Source: Cryptomeria japonica (taxonomy: Eukaryota > Streptophyta > Pinopsida > Cupressales > Cupressaceae). Taken from it: a stretch of DNA of 64,000 bases. The notes beneath the pieces are model-generated. The model was given only the letters and a program-made list of their open reading frames with translations, was not told the origin of the DNA and did not search any database. This document shows positions 23,033-33,428 of the stretch, piece by piece (position 1 is the stretch's first letter; each line of letters opens with the position of its first letter). Position numbers and translations under genes: made by a program. The stretch spans positions 761,573,148-761,637,147 of the forward strand of contig NC_081414.1 in assembly GCF_030272615.1 (NCBI RefSeq). The letters run 5' to 3'.

Positions 23033-23703
23033 AATGAATGATTTTGCGGGGCTCTTGGGGTTCGTGCCGATGAAGACGTGGACAAAACTTTTGGACAAGG
23101 GCGGCTTTTTACAAATTTCTTTCGCCAGACAAGAGAGTACAGCAATTCAAACAGGTGTTGATTTATGGTGGTATGTTGGACGATCAAAACTTGTATACAT
23201 ATTTTAAAGCCTTTTTAGTCTATTATCATTTATGGTAGTTTTTTCTTCCACTTAATGTAATAATTGTTAGTTGATTTATCTATTGTGGCGATCAGGAGGA
23301 TTTGGGTCCTATTTGTTGGGAATGAGCAGAAAAACATATGAACAAGCAGGAACTAATACCGCTGGTGATACTCTGGACACTGGATTTCTTTTTTTGGTTA
23401 CTTCCGTTGGCATTCTTGTGTTCTTGACCCTCAGAAAGTTAATATGTCGTGCTTTCACGGTAACTCTTCTGCCTACTGAATTTTGACAAATTGCAGTATT
23501 TAACTTGATCATACGCAAATGTCTATCCAGCAAACAAAGGAGACACAAAACTCTTCATTATAAGTTGTATTTTAGTTTACTGGATAACGACGCGTAACTG
23601 TGAATTCAACAGATGTTCACAGATGCTGATCGTTGATTACAAGCTGACTTATCCAAGCTGTACAGCAACGCCTCTGCTCATCAATAAATGTACTGGCTTC
23701 GCT
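23033..23703 (+). pseudogene. YSL (Yellow Stripe-like) metal-chelate transporter gene fragment with intron remnants
   Basis: Three exon-like pieces match successive parts of YSL proteins (OPT family; plasma-membrane uptake of metal-nicotianamine complexes). Piece 1, 23033-23154, has [17 protein letters not shown], then [11 protein letters not shown]. Piece 2, 23296-about 23458, has G-G-F-G-S-Y-L-L-G-M-S-R-K-T-Y-E-Q-A-G, then a hydrophobic segment and T-L-R-K. Piece 3, 23623-about 23703, has L-I-V-D-Y-K-L-T-Y-P-S-C-T-A-T. A GT at 23155 and AG ending at 23295 could bound an intron that keeps the frame. Residues usual between pieces 1 and 2, and within piece 2, are missing. No upstream or downstream exons are present, so it is a fragment copied from genomic DNA. 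Confidence 0.72.
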
Positions 23704-23955
23704 GTTTGTCATCTGTGGAATACGAAGACACAAACTTTCATTTGTGTACAGTGATCAATTAATAATTGGAAATAGTCTTCCTACAAGCAAACTCATTTTC
23801 CACATCGAAAGTAAGTCTACTGTTTATAAAAATATATACTAGAACTTGCATTAAAACAAGGTGTAATGGTTAGGCTCATAGTAAGGTTAGGCTGATAATA
23901 AGGTTAGGCTACTCAAAATCCAAGTTTATATTTTGATAGAAATCTTTTTAAACTA

Positions 23956-24416
23956 GGGGAAAGGACCCAGTAGTTGTGCACCCTAACTTTGTTCTTCTCA
24001 AAATCCTACTTGGAAATTTCAAATCACTCCGATTTTTTTACAGCAGCTTACTTGGCAAGTCCCCTGCTTATAACTAAGGTTTCAGGGCCACATCATCAAA
24101 TATGATGCCACATCAGCATGCTTTTTGCCAAGGTGTCCAAAACAGCCCCCCCCAAAAGTGAGACCAATAGGCATGCAAAAGAGACCCCAATAGTTGTGCA
24201 GCTGACATGGCATCACCTGATTGGTTACTTTTTACAATATTAGTACATTTCTTAACAACTATTGGTACATTTCCTAACAATTGTTGGTACATTTCCTAAC
24301 AAAAATTGATATTTTTTGTTTCAAACAATAGGTTTTATTTGTTCAATTTTTGGAACAAAAGGTATCAACAACCCTCACAACAATTGGTACATGCTCAACT
24401 ACTGGGTCCTTTCCCC
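23956..24416. mobile_element. Non-autonomous TIR element (MITE-like), 461 bp
   Basis: The ends are perfect 21-bp inverted repeats beginning GGGGAAAGGACCC (23956-23976 and 24396-24416), extending a few bases further with a mismatch. The dinucleotide TA lies directly outside both ends, consistent with a TA target duplication as in Tc1/mariner-type elements. No transposase frame is present. Internally, a 22-bp unit (TGGTACATTTCCTAACAATT) is repeated about three times at 24241-24308. Confidence 0.75.
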
Positions 24417-24489
24417 TACCATTTAAAAGATAATTTTCTATTTTATTGAGCATGTTAGATCCAAGTTACTTCATCAATATTAAATTTAG

Positions 24490-24870
24490 CTTTTGTTTCA
24501 AAAGATTTCTTCAAAATAGAAACCAACATTTCTAATGGAAGCTTTCAATAGAAAATTTAATAGAAATATATATAATTCTTCATAAATTATATTTGAATTA
24601 AATAAAATTATTAATAAAAATATATGATTGAGTTAACAAATTACACAGTTTAATCCCAAAACTCTACATACAAAAATACCATGTTATAATAATTAAAATC
24701 ATAAGGCATCCAATCAAATTTTGGTATGGTATTTTATAAGTTTTATTTTTTTAATTAGGCATCCTATCAAATTTTGGTATGGTATTTTATAAGTTTCATT
24801 TGTTTAAATAAGTCATAGGTGGTTGTTTTTACACAATAAATAATACTCTTGAAACAAAAATGAAAGAAAA
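24490..24870. repeat. AT-rich dispersed repeat (family B, copy 1) with internal 53-bp tandem duplication
   Basis: It shares blocks with 33640-34190 and 41730-41850, such as ATATATATAATT...TATATTTGAATTA, CAATCAAATTTTGG and AATAATACTCTTG. Within it, GGCATCCAATCAAATTTTGG starting at 24705 is repeated at 24758. It leads into the CCCTAA array that follows. Confidence 0.55.
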
Positions 24871-24979
24871 ACCATTTATGATTCTTTCTTTCTTTAAAAC
24901 AACCATCTATGACTTAATCTTGAATTTGAAGTTTATTTTACCATATGAAAAACAAAATTAAATGTTGACTATGAACCCA

Positions 24980-25650
24980 ATTAAAACTTAAGCTGAATTA
25001 AACCCTAACGGTAAACCACATTGAACGTTCACCCCAACCCTAAAAATAACCCCAATCAAATCAAATCGAACCCTTAAACAAAACCAATTTTAACATTAAT
25101 CTTATATAAATTTGACCTTTAATACAAAATCAAATAAACCTTAACCCTAACAATAAACTAAATTAAACTCTGACACTAAATCAAATTGAGTCCTAACCCT
25201 TAACAAACTAAACACGAGTCTTAAAGAAAATCAAACTCTAATGATAAACCAAATTGATTTATAACCCTAACCTTGAATAAACTTGAATCCCAACCCAACT
25301 CATAATTAAATATAAAATCAAATTAAAACCCTAAACCTAAATCTAAACCAAAATTTATTGTAATCCTAGTGCTAACCAAATTAAACTCTAAGCATAATAC
25401 TAAACTAAAATAAGCCCTATTTTAAAACCACATTAAAGATTAACACTAAACTTAAAAAAATTAAACTCTAAACCTAACTTAAATATGAAGCATTTAAATT
25501 ATAACCATAACACATTACCATATTGAACCCTTGCACTAAACCAAAGTTAATCCTTACCATAAACCAAACAAAATCTAAATCATAAACCAAATCAAACCCT
25601 AACCTTAAATAATATTGAACTCTAACACTTACCATAACTCAACCAAGATA
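24980..25650 (+). repeat. Degenerate CCCTAA-rich tandem array (family B tail, copy 1)
   Basis: About 670 bp are built from irregular units such as TAAACCAAATTGAACCCTAA. Many contain CCCTAA, part of the plant telomere repeat CCCTAAA, but spacing and composition vary too much for true telomeric DNA. The same type of array follows family B sequence at 41.9 kb and precedes LINE ORF1 sequence at 40.9 kb. Confidence 0.65.
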
Positions 25651-25654
25651 AAAG

Positions 25655-27111
25655 TTGCCTCTCTTAAAAAACGATGGTTGCTGGAGCAGATGAGGAGTGG
25701 GGGTTTCTAGAACTCTAAAAAATGGAGATGGAGATGGAGATTAAAATTGTAGTGGGAAGGGTTTGGATGTTGTTGTGAGTTTCTTATGGTCTCTTATGTA
25801 GTGCTCAATACAAACGTATTTGGATGCTACTTTCTTGGCATCTCCTTGGTCATTTTGGGCTCTATTTATGCCCTTTCTCTTTTGGTGGTTGGCTAGTTTT
25901 CTTCTTAGATGCATTTGGTTTTTCTTGGATGCAGCTAGTTGTGCTCTATTTTTGGGGTGCTTTTCTTAAGGCACCTTATGTTCAAGCTTCATTATTTGAC
26001 CTATTGGTTGCATTGGTTGGTGGATACTTGTGTGTCATGTTTCTATCTTTTATCACATTGGATCTAGACTTTGGTTTTTATGGTTTAGTCATTATTGTTT
26101 GGCAATTCATTATGCTTCTTGAGGCTCTAATGCCCCTATTTTTAGGTTAGCTAGTCAATTTTTTGGATGGGATTTTTCCTATTTCAACCATGGTGCCTTG
26201 TTTGAGGCTATAATGATTTTATTTTCTATGATTCTTCTTCTTGCATTGGTGAATTGGTCCTCTATTGAGGTTTCATGTATTTATTTGGTGCATTGTCTAC
26301 TTAGAGTGGTGTAGATCTCCTTCATGTTGGCTTATGGTCATCTATTTTTGGTAACTAGAGCTTCTTATTTCCCTATTTTTGGCTTTACTATCATATTTTA
26401 TTTTTCTAGTGGAATGGTTGGCTTCTTCCTTACGACTATTTGGGTTTAGGATTTTGTTGCTATAGTCATTTATTTTCTAGGTGTAAGGTTATTGACCCTT
26501 GAGTTATCTAATGGCTTCTAGTTGATAACCTCTATTGTACTTCTATGGAGGTGTTTGATCCTTCTTTTTAAGTATGGCAATCATTGTTTTGGGGGTGCCC
26601 TTTTTTGAATATCTATTAGGTTCCTCCAAATTTGGTATGATGTTTGGAACCCTTTTTTGTATTTTGGTGTTTGTTGTAATTATTCCTCTACCTTTCCTAG
26701 AGTGGGCCCTGTGGAGGTGGTTTCTATTTAGGTCTCTCTAAATGGTTAGAAGGCCTAGTATTTTTGAGGTGGAATTCACCTTTTTCTTAGCCCTTGGTCC
26801 TATTGAGGTGCATGAGGTCATTGTCAATCTCTTGGTCATATCAAGGTGGATGTCCTGGAGCAATGTTTGTGGTCAGCAAGTGAGTAACCCTTCTCATGGT
26901 GAGGACCTTGTGCCAATGGATTGTTTTGTTCATGGAGAAGGAGATAATGTGGCTAGAACAAGATTTACAGAAAATGGCCATGCCTTCAGCCTTGATGCTA
27001 TGTTTGGTGTTGACTCTGAAGAAGAAGCATAGGACTGTAACACCATCATAGAGATGTATGTGTTGGACTAGAAGCCTTGTTGTATTTGAAGTTTTTCATG
27101 TTTTTATCTTC
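25655..27111 (+). other. T/G-rich region with unrecognised open frames
   Basis: Two plus-strand frames (25824-26150, hydrophobic, Trp/Phe/Leu-rich; 26742-27032, ending in D-S-E-E-E-A) stand out only by length. The sequence is T-rich, which favours chance hydrophobic frames. I recognise no family. The region is the target of the solo LTR at 27112. Confidence 0.3.
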
Positions 27112-28772
27112 TGTGTAGGGGAAAAAGCGAGACTAGGACAATGTACCCTAATCCTAACTTTTGACACACATTGCGGAATACGAAAGAGCCTAGAGATATC
27201 GCACGGTTGGCTACTTCTTTTGGTGAAAGAGAGAGCCACGGGATATCTATTAGGATTTCTATTCCCTTGTTGAAATTGAAAGCTAAAATGATACAAGTTC
27301 AAACCCTAACCTCAAAATGTAAGTATGAACTAGTAACAAGTTTGCAGAATTGAGATTAAGCAATGAACAGCTGTAAATGTAAGGATAAAATAAGAATGCA
27401 GATATGTACCCGGAGTCGAAATCGGACTGAAAATGTTCGGGACAGGGGCGCGGGTGCCACTGTCTTGAAAACTGCACCGGAAACCACTGTTTTGCACCCT
27501 GAAACACTGTCTGGAAGCTGTCGGAAAGCTGTCTGTCCGGAGGACCAGGGTGCCCAGCGCCTCTGTCCCAGGGACCAGGTCGCCCAGTGCCCCTGTCCTG
27601 GCAGGACCAGGGCGCCCAACGCCCCTGTCCCAGTCTTCTGAGCTGCAATTGCACACAGAGTTCTGTCTCAGTCTCCTCTTTCCGGATCTGTGTCCTGCGG
27701 CGTCGTCCGAATCCCGAAACCTGCAATAATATCTGAAAAGGGGGAAGGGCGGCTATATAGGGTTTTTCCTTAGTCAAACCCCCCCGCTTTGGTGATTTCC
27801 ACCTCCACGAATAGCCAAGTTGTTTTGTAAAATGTATTGTGTGTGCAGACCTAGTGTGTGTGCAAGGTCCAAAATGCAAGAAAGCAAACTAGAGCAACCT
27901 AGAAAGTAAACCCTAATTGCTTGTAAATGATAATGCAAATGCTCTAAATCAAGATGCAATGTGATCTAAAGCATGAATAAATGATATATCAAAGCTTATG
28001 TAAGGACATGAAAACAATATGAAATCATACCCAACCCTCAAGGGAGGAGTACAAGCCAATCTTCAGTCGGTAATCTCCTATTGTTCTTCAATGTCTTCCA
28101 AGCCCTAATTGGATGAATGAATGAATTTGATAGATGCTTGATAGAATGATGTTGAGTGTTGTTGAAGTCTTCAAAGATCTTCCCTTTCGCTGCATATGAA
28201 GTTCCTGGAAACAAAAATCCGATCCTTTCAAATGAAGAAAGAGAGCTCTTATGTATGAAACCCTAGGTCGTAAATTCATATTTTGGCCGACCTAGAGATT
28301 GAATATCCCGCCAATTTCTTGGGGTTAAGCTTTATTTTATGATTGGATCGTGCTCCCAAAATTTCGGGAAAAATGTCCGGGACCATGTTGCACGGGCGCC
28401 ATGGTCCCGACAACTTTTCACCAAATTTTTAGGGCCGTCGGATATGATGATTTTAGAGAGAATCCCGAAGTTACAGGTGATTTCGAGATGTTTAGACCCC
28501 GAAACCAAGCCCCCAAGTTCGAAATAGGACTTAATTAGGGTTTTTGATTAAGTGGTGTATTGGAAGAATAAAATGCGAAGGGCGCGCTTTAGTGAAAGGG
28601 CCCAACTTTGTGATGTAGAAAATGATGAAATAGGGCCTTAGACCTAATTAATTTGATTAATTAAGTGCTTAAGGAGAAATGCAATGCAGAATGCAAAACG
28701 CACTAAGGCGGGTGCTAAACTAGGTGCGAAATTGTATCACCCTAGCGAGTGCGTACAATTTACGACGCTACA
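27112..28772. mobile_element. Solo LTR, 1661 bp, with perfect 5-bp target duplication
   Basis: It begins TGTGTAGGGG and ends GACGCTACA (TG...CA). TCTTC lies immediately on both sides (27107-27111 and 28773-28777). There is no internal retroelement coding sequence, so it is best read as the product of LTR-LTR recombination. The minus-strand frame of 198 codons at 27879-27283 is Gly/Pro/Arg-rich, arises from the GC-rich subrepeat, and is not a credible gene. Which LTR family it belongs to is unknown. Confidence 0.75.
27535..27640 (+). repeat. GC-rich subrepeat in the solo LTR, about 30-bp unit, three copies
   Basis: The unit GGACCAGGGYGCCCARCGCC followed by CCTGTCC occurs three times with small changes. 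It is the most GC-rich stretch of the first half of the window and is full of CG sites. Confidence 0.6.
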
Positions 28773-28779
28773 TCTTCTA

Positions 28780-29518
28780 CTAATATCTTGCAGGTGATGA
28801 CATTTAAGTTTTGTAAAGGGTTTTTTCTCTTCTGGGTTCTATCTTGTTAATGGTGCTATTTACTATATTGCTCAGAATTTCATCAAGTTCTCCTTTTGCT
28901 AAATGCACATATTTGATCTATTATATAAGGGAAAGGTGAGGTAACCCCTAGTCATATGCTTTGAAGCCTATGTAAATTTTGTATGGCACATTTATATGAG
29001 CATGAAAGTACTCAGAGATGATACCAAGCTCAAGTATTACCACACATTATAGGATAGTAGTTAATCAACTAAAATACTATTGGCACATTTTCTAGACTTC
29101 ATAACTATGTAAATCATATATTTAAATATTAATATAAGTACAGACCTATAGCCTTTCGCCAGAAAAATGTAAAAAAAAAAACATTAACAATATTTAACAA
29201 CTTTTCTTGCAATTTGACAACATTTAGCAACATTTGTGCTTTTTTGACAACTTCGACAACATTTTACAACTTTGACAACATTGTGAATTTTCAACGTCGG
29301 TTTTTAGTTCTAATGTTTATTCATGGTTTCTAGACTCAAAACTTGATTCTTGACATTATCTCACCTTTTGACCTAAATTTGGACAAGTTCCATTTTAATT
29401 CACTAGAACAATTGCAGATTTCAAATCTCAAGCAAGAAACTCCCCTTTGCCAAATGGTAGATTGCACGTTTAGTCCTTATCCTAAACATTGAATTCTTGA
29501 CTAGACCTTGTTGAAATG
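28780..29518. other. AT-rich spacer with a small degenerate minisatellite
   Basis: No gene seen. At about 29185-29290 the motif TTTGACAACATTT recurs five or six times with variation. Confidence 0.4.
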
Positions 29519-29589
29519 TGGTTACTGATCAGAAAAGTACTGTACACTCAACACGTATCCTTGCTGGGGTCATAAAATGTCTAACATCC

Positions 29590-30246
29590 TGTATTCATCA
29601 ACTATTGGCAGTCTGATGTATGCAATGGTATGCACAAGGCTAGATATTGCACATGCAGTAGGAGTTGTGAGCAGGTTTATGAGTAATCCAGGTATGGAAC
29701 ATTGGAATGCTAAGAAATAGATCCTTCGTTATTTGAAAGGAACCACTACGAAGGCATTATGTTTCAAAGTATCTAATGCTGCTTTGAGTAAATTTGTTGA
29801 CTCTGATTTGACAGGTGATATTGATTCATGGAGGAGTACTACAGGGTATGTTTTTACTATAGGGGGAATTGCAGTTAGTTGGATTTCTAGGTTGCAAAAG
29901 GTTGTTGCACTTTCAACCACTGAAGCTGAGTATGTTGCTGCTACAGAAGCCAGCAAGGAGATGATTTGGTTACAATGGTTTTTGGAGAAATTGGGTCAGA
30001 CGTAGGAGGATCGTCCATTGTATACTGATAGCTAGAGTGCCATTCATCTTGCGAAGAACTCTGCTTTTCATTCAAGGACAAAGCACATTTAGCTTAGGTA
30101 CCACTTCATCCGAACTATTTTGGAGGAGGGTCAGTTACGGCTTGAGAAGATTCACACTAGTGAGAATCCTGCCGATATGTTCATGAATGCAGTTCCACAG
30201 GAGAAACTAATTTCTTCATTAGTTTCTGTTGGTATTCTTGATTGAT
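29590..30246 (+). pseudogene. Copia pol 3' end: RT tail and RNase H
   Basis: The frame reads Y-S-S-T-I-G-S-L-M-Y-A-M (copia RT tail), I-L-R-Y-L-K-G-T-T, the RNase H blocks F-V-D-S-D-L-T-G-D and S-T-T-E-A-E-Y-V-A-A, then T-K-H-I and P-A-D-M-F, ending at TGA 30244-30246. Stops at 29718 (TAG), 30003 (TAG), 30034 (TAG) and about 30090 (TAG) interrupt it. Four TAGs out of four stops fits decay of CAG codons. This is the standard C-terminal end of a copia polyprotein; it lacks gag, protease, integrase and most of RT. Confidence 0.8.
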
Positions 30247-30369
30247 AATTATGAAATTTATACCAGTCGAATCCTAGTGTTTTATCCAGCGAATGTTGTA
30301 TGTACAGTGGTGTTGTGTAGTATTAGTCTCCAAGTGGGAGATTGTTTGGTGTGGAGCCTGATCAGTCTC

Positions 30370-30783
30370 CAAGTGGGAGATTGTTGAAATGTGGTGACTA
30401 ATCAGCAAAGTACTGTACACTCAACATGTATTCTTGCGGGGGTTCGGGGGCGGGAGCCCCCGAGAAATTTTTTTTTGGGTATTTTTTTGGTTGATGAAAA
30501 TCGACATTGTAATAAAACCCTAAAAAGGCTGACTTTGTTTTTGCCCTAAAAATGCATGTTATAAGCGGCTGGGATGCTTAAGGCATTGTAAGGTTGATGC
30601 ACTATTTTTGCTAGTTAATAAGAAAGATTGGACGGCTGTGTATGGTGGATGTAACCCATTCTGGGTGAACCACATTAAATCTCTGTGTTATCTGTGTCCT
30701 ATTTTATTTCTTTATCTTTTGTTTTTAAATCTTCATATAATTGTTAGTTCATATTTTCTTCGGATCTGCTTGAAACCCTAATA
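30370..30783 (+). repeat. Polypurine tract and 3' LTR of the deleted copia element
   Basis: AAGTGGGAGA (30371-30380) is a typical copia polypurine tract. The LTR starts at TGTTGAAATG (30382). Its right end near 30783 is inferred from the flanking GACCC, so it may be off by some bases. A second AAGTGGGAGA lies about 40 bp upstream. Confidence 0.6.
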
Positions 30784-31194
30784 GACCCACCCATCCAAGG
30801 ACAAACTTTGCACTCTAACTCATTTCAAGGATCCGTTAGCCACATTACCAAAATGAAAGCCAAACAAAGGCTTCAAGGATAAAACTAATGCCAAGCTAAG
30901 AAAAACTAAGAAAAACACTAAACTAGAAAGAAAAAAAGTGGGAGTCACCATTTCCAATGGGGTGTGTGTGTTAACAACACAACAAACCCAACAATGGGCC
31001 CAACATAACAATTTGAGTATTCAAAACAATAAGAGACCGACTCTTCTTCTTACAATGAACAAAAATCTAAGAAGAGGCACCTATGTTATGAGAAATTAAT
31101 GGAGCAATGCTAGAGGAACCATAGAGGCTATAGACAATTCACCCAAATGGGCCACCAAAATTGGAGAAGGAACCTAACAATATGAGGATAAAGA

Positions 31195-31812
31195 GTTAGG
31201 AACTCTTTATCTCTCTATCTCTACCTCCCTCCCACTTCTCTCTAGATCCTCTTACATCCTTATCAATCAATTTCATAATCTATCTCAATCTCTCCATTTC
31301 CCTTTTTCTCCATGTCTCTCTATCTACTCCTCCCTATCTCCCTATCTCTATCTCTCCCTTGACCTCTATCACTCTATCTATTTATCTTCCTCTTCCCCTC
31401 TCACTCCATCTTAATCTATGCCTCTATTTTCTTCTCTCCCCCTCCATATTTAGACATGTCTCTATCTCTCACTCATCTATATAGACATCTCTTTTCCTCT
31501 CCATATATCCCTCTATCTCCATCTAGTTATATCTCCATCTCTCTCTACCCATATATCTACTCCTCTCTTTGCCTCTCTTTATACATCACTTCCCATATAT
31601 CTTTATATTTCTATCTCTTCCTCTATCATTATATCCTTCTCTCTCACATTATATATTTATCTCTTCCATCTCTATCTATCCCTCTCTTCTATGTCACTCT
31701 TTTTCTCTCTCTCCTCACCATATCCCTCTCCTTCTCTATCTCCATCTTTATTTTCATCTTCCTTTTTATCTCTATCTCCTTATCCCACTATCTCTCCCTC
31801 TCTCCTTATTGC
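31195..31812 (+). repeat. Pyrimidine-rich degenerate (CTCTAT) tract, about 600 bp
   Basis: Nearly all C, T and A with G very rare on the plus strand. Irregular units such as TCTCTATCTC are repeated throughout. The plus-strand frames at 31456-31839 and 31569-31910 (Ser/Leu/Ile/Tyr-rich) are products of this repeat, not genes. Confidence 0.8.
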
Positions 31813-31894
31813 AAAAAAATATATCCAAAAAATCCCTAGTTGACCTTCCATATGTCTTCGACATGTCCATTGAGCACCAAGATTTAATTGTTAG

Positions 31895-32617
31895 TTTTGA
31901 AATAATTTGAAAATTAAAACAACAATATTTTTTATTTTTTATTAATTAATAAATATTGTAAAAAGGTATTATTTTGGTTGCTGCATATTCAATTCGCATA
32001 GACTTATCCATGATGGATAGCTGACTTCTTCGGAGGGTCCTCAGAATTTGATGCCTCCTTGAATATTTAGTGCTAACATATGCATGCCATGAGTAGTTAT
32101 TAGTCAAGGCACGCTTGCTGGAGCATATTTAGCGCTTTAAATCCCAAGTATGTTTCAGCCAGATTGGGGGCTTGATTCCCAGGAATGGCAAATGTCCCAA
32201 ATTTACTCCGGCTCTCCTCGTTTTTGGATTCATAGGATTAGACGCTCAGCTCAGTTTAGGGTTCGCTAAGATACTATTACTTTCCGTCAGTTTAGGGTTT
32301 GCCGCCAATCTTAATTTTCAAACAACCAAATTTCGTTGTACAGAGGTAGTGGTAAAGAAGGTGCCTGAAATTGCTTTCCAAGACTGCAAATTTGGCAACG
32401 TTTTTCATTTTTTCTGATAGAAAGGTGCGTATTTTTTATTTTCTTAGAAAGGTGCGTGTTATTAGTTTTCCCGGCCTTCTGTTTTGCCGAACGAATCTGT
32501 TTTCGAGCTCATTTAGCCCTCGATTTAGTGAAGTTAGGGTTTAATAAGTAACTCAAAAGGAGAGCTCATTTAGCCCTAGATTTAGCAAAGTTAGGGTATA
32601 AGGATGATGCTTGTTGC
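31895..32617 (+). promoter_or_regulatory. Upstream/5' leader segment of LBD copy 2 (family A, copy 2)
   Basis: It is colinear with 20272-21090 from AATAATTTGAAAATTAAAAC through AGTCAAGGCACGC and CTTTGGATTCATAGG to TTTAGCAAAGTTAGGGT. Small deletions remove about 80 bp after the AGTCAAGGCACGC block. It ends at the ATG of LBD copy 2. Confidence 0.6.
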
Positions 32618-33106
32618 ATGGCAGCCAGAGAGGAGATGAAAGAGATGGTATCCGGCTCGTCAAACCCTCCTTGCGCGGTGTGCAGGTTCCTGAGGAGGAA
32701 GTGCACATCAGAATGCGTATTTGCACCTTATTTTCCACCGGAAGAATTTCACTAGTTTGCGAATGTTCACAAGATCTTTGGAGCGAGCAACGTCACCAAG
32801 CTTCTCAACAATTTGGAGCCACCACAGCGGGAAGCGGCGGTGATTTCATTGGCCTACGAAGCGGAGGCGCGGATGAAAGATCCGGTGTACGGGTGCGTGG
32901 GAGCCATTTTTGTTCGGCACAGGCAGCTCCAACATCTTCACAAAGAACTCGCCGCCGCTCATTCACATCTCCATCACTACACCTCCGCCCAGAGCTGCAT
33001 TTCGCCGCCCATTTACCACTATTCCAAAGGGAAGAAGATGGACCCACAACCGCCATCGCCGCCACAAACAACCTCTGATAAATATAGACAAATGAGAGTA
33101 GAGTAA
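32618..33106 (+). pseudogene. LOB-domain (LBD) gene, copy 2, nonsense codon in the LOB domain
   Basis: This copy keeps a plausible start: the ATG at 32618 begins [11 protein letters not shown], followed by [15 protein letters not shown] (Cx2Cx6Cx3C). A TAG at 32753-32755 replaces the AAG lysine codon of copy 1, right before F-A-N-V-H-K-I-F-G-A-S-N-V, and truncates the protein within the LOB domain. The remaining frame is open to TAA 33104-33106. The first zipper leucine is arginine here (V-R-H-R-Q-L instead of V-L-H-R-Q-L), a second likely disabling change. The tail lacks a short stretch present in copy 1. Coding identity with copy 1 is very high, so duplication is fairly recent relative to the surrounding elements. 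There is no intron in either copy. Confidence 0.85.
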
Positions 33107-33428
33107 CCGCTGCCGCCGCCTCAGCAGCATAAATATGCTATAATGTAACTAGTTTCTTTTTAGATACCAAGTAACCAAAGCACTGTAAATTTGCATAATA
33201 GTTGTTTGCAAATATTCTAATTAAGAATATCTAAGAGTAAATCGGTGTAAGAAAAACATCTAATGTTTTCTTATATATGCCAGTTGTGTGGCAGAAGTAA
33301 AATCTTGGCATGTTTCTATTTTCATGAGCTTAGAGTCCCACCAGATTCGGAAGAGTAAAATCGCTGTTTTTGTTTGTGAATTGTTTGAATTCCTCACCAA
33401 AATGTGCTCTTTCTTGTATTGTTAATTA

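Larger units (their letters stand above)
29519..30783 (+). mobile_element. Internally deleted Ty1-copia element
   Basis: A start-of-LTR stub (29519-about 29575, TGTTGAAATGTGGT) is joined directly to late pol sequence. The end of RT, RNase H, a purine tract and a 3' LTR that begins with the same TGTTGAAATGTGG (30382) follow. The 3' LTR ends near 30783 (CCCTAATA). GACCT on the left (29514-29518) and GACCC on the right (30784-30788) may be a target duplication with one change. Everything from the rest of the 5' LTR through most of pol is missing. Confidence 0.65.

Noticed and set aside
24980-25650. Telomere or interstitial telomeric repeat
   Set aside because: CCCTAA motifs are frequent but irregularly spaced and mixed with CCAAATTGAA-type sequence. 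Similar arrays recur with a non-telomeric body, so it is a dispersed repeat.
25824-26150. 108-codon hydrophobic frame, possible membrane protein
   Set aside because: T-rich sequence gives Phe/Leu/Val-rich frames by chance. There is no conserved motif and neighbouring sequence in the same style is full of stops.
27283-27879. 198-codon minus-strand open frame, Gly/Pro/Arg-rich
   Set aside because: It lies inside the solo LTR and its longest biased part is the translation of a GC-rich 30-bp tandem repeat. No domain is visible, and frames on both strands are open there for the same reason.
31456-31910. Overlapping plus-strand frames rich in Ser, Leu, Ile and Tyr
   Set aside because: They are translations of the CTCTAT-type pyrimidine tract. 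Three-frame openness and low complexity rule out a gene.
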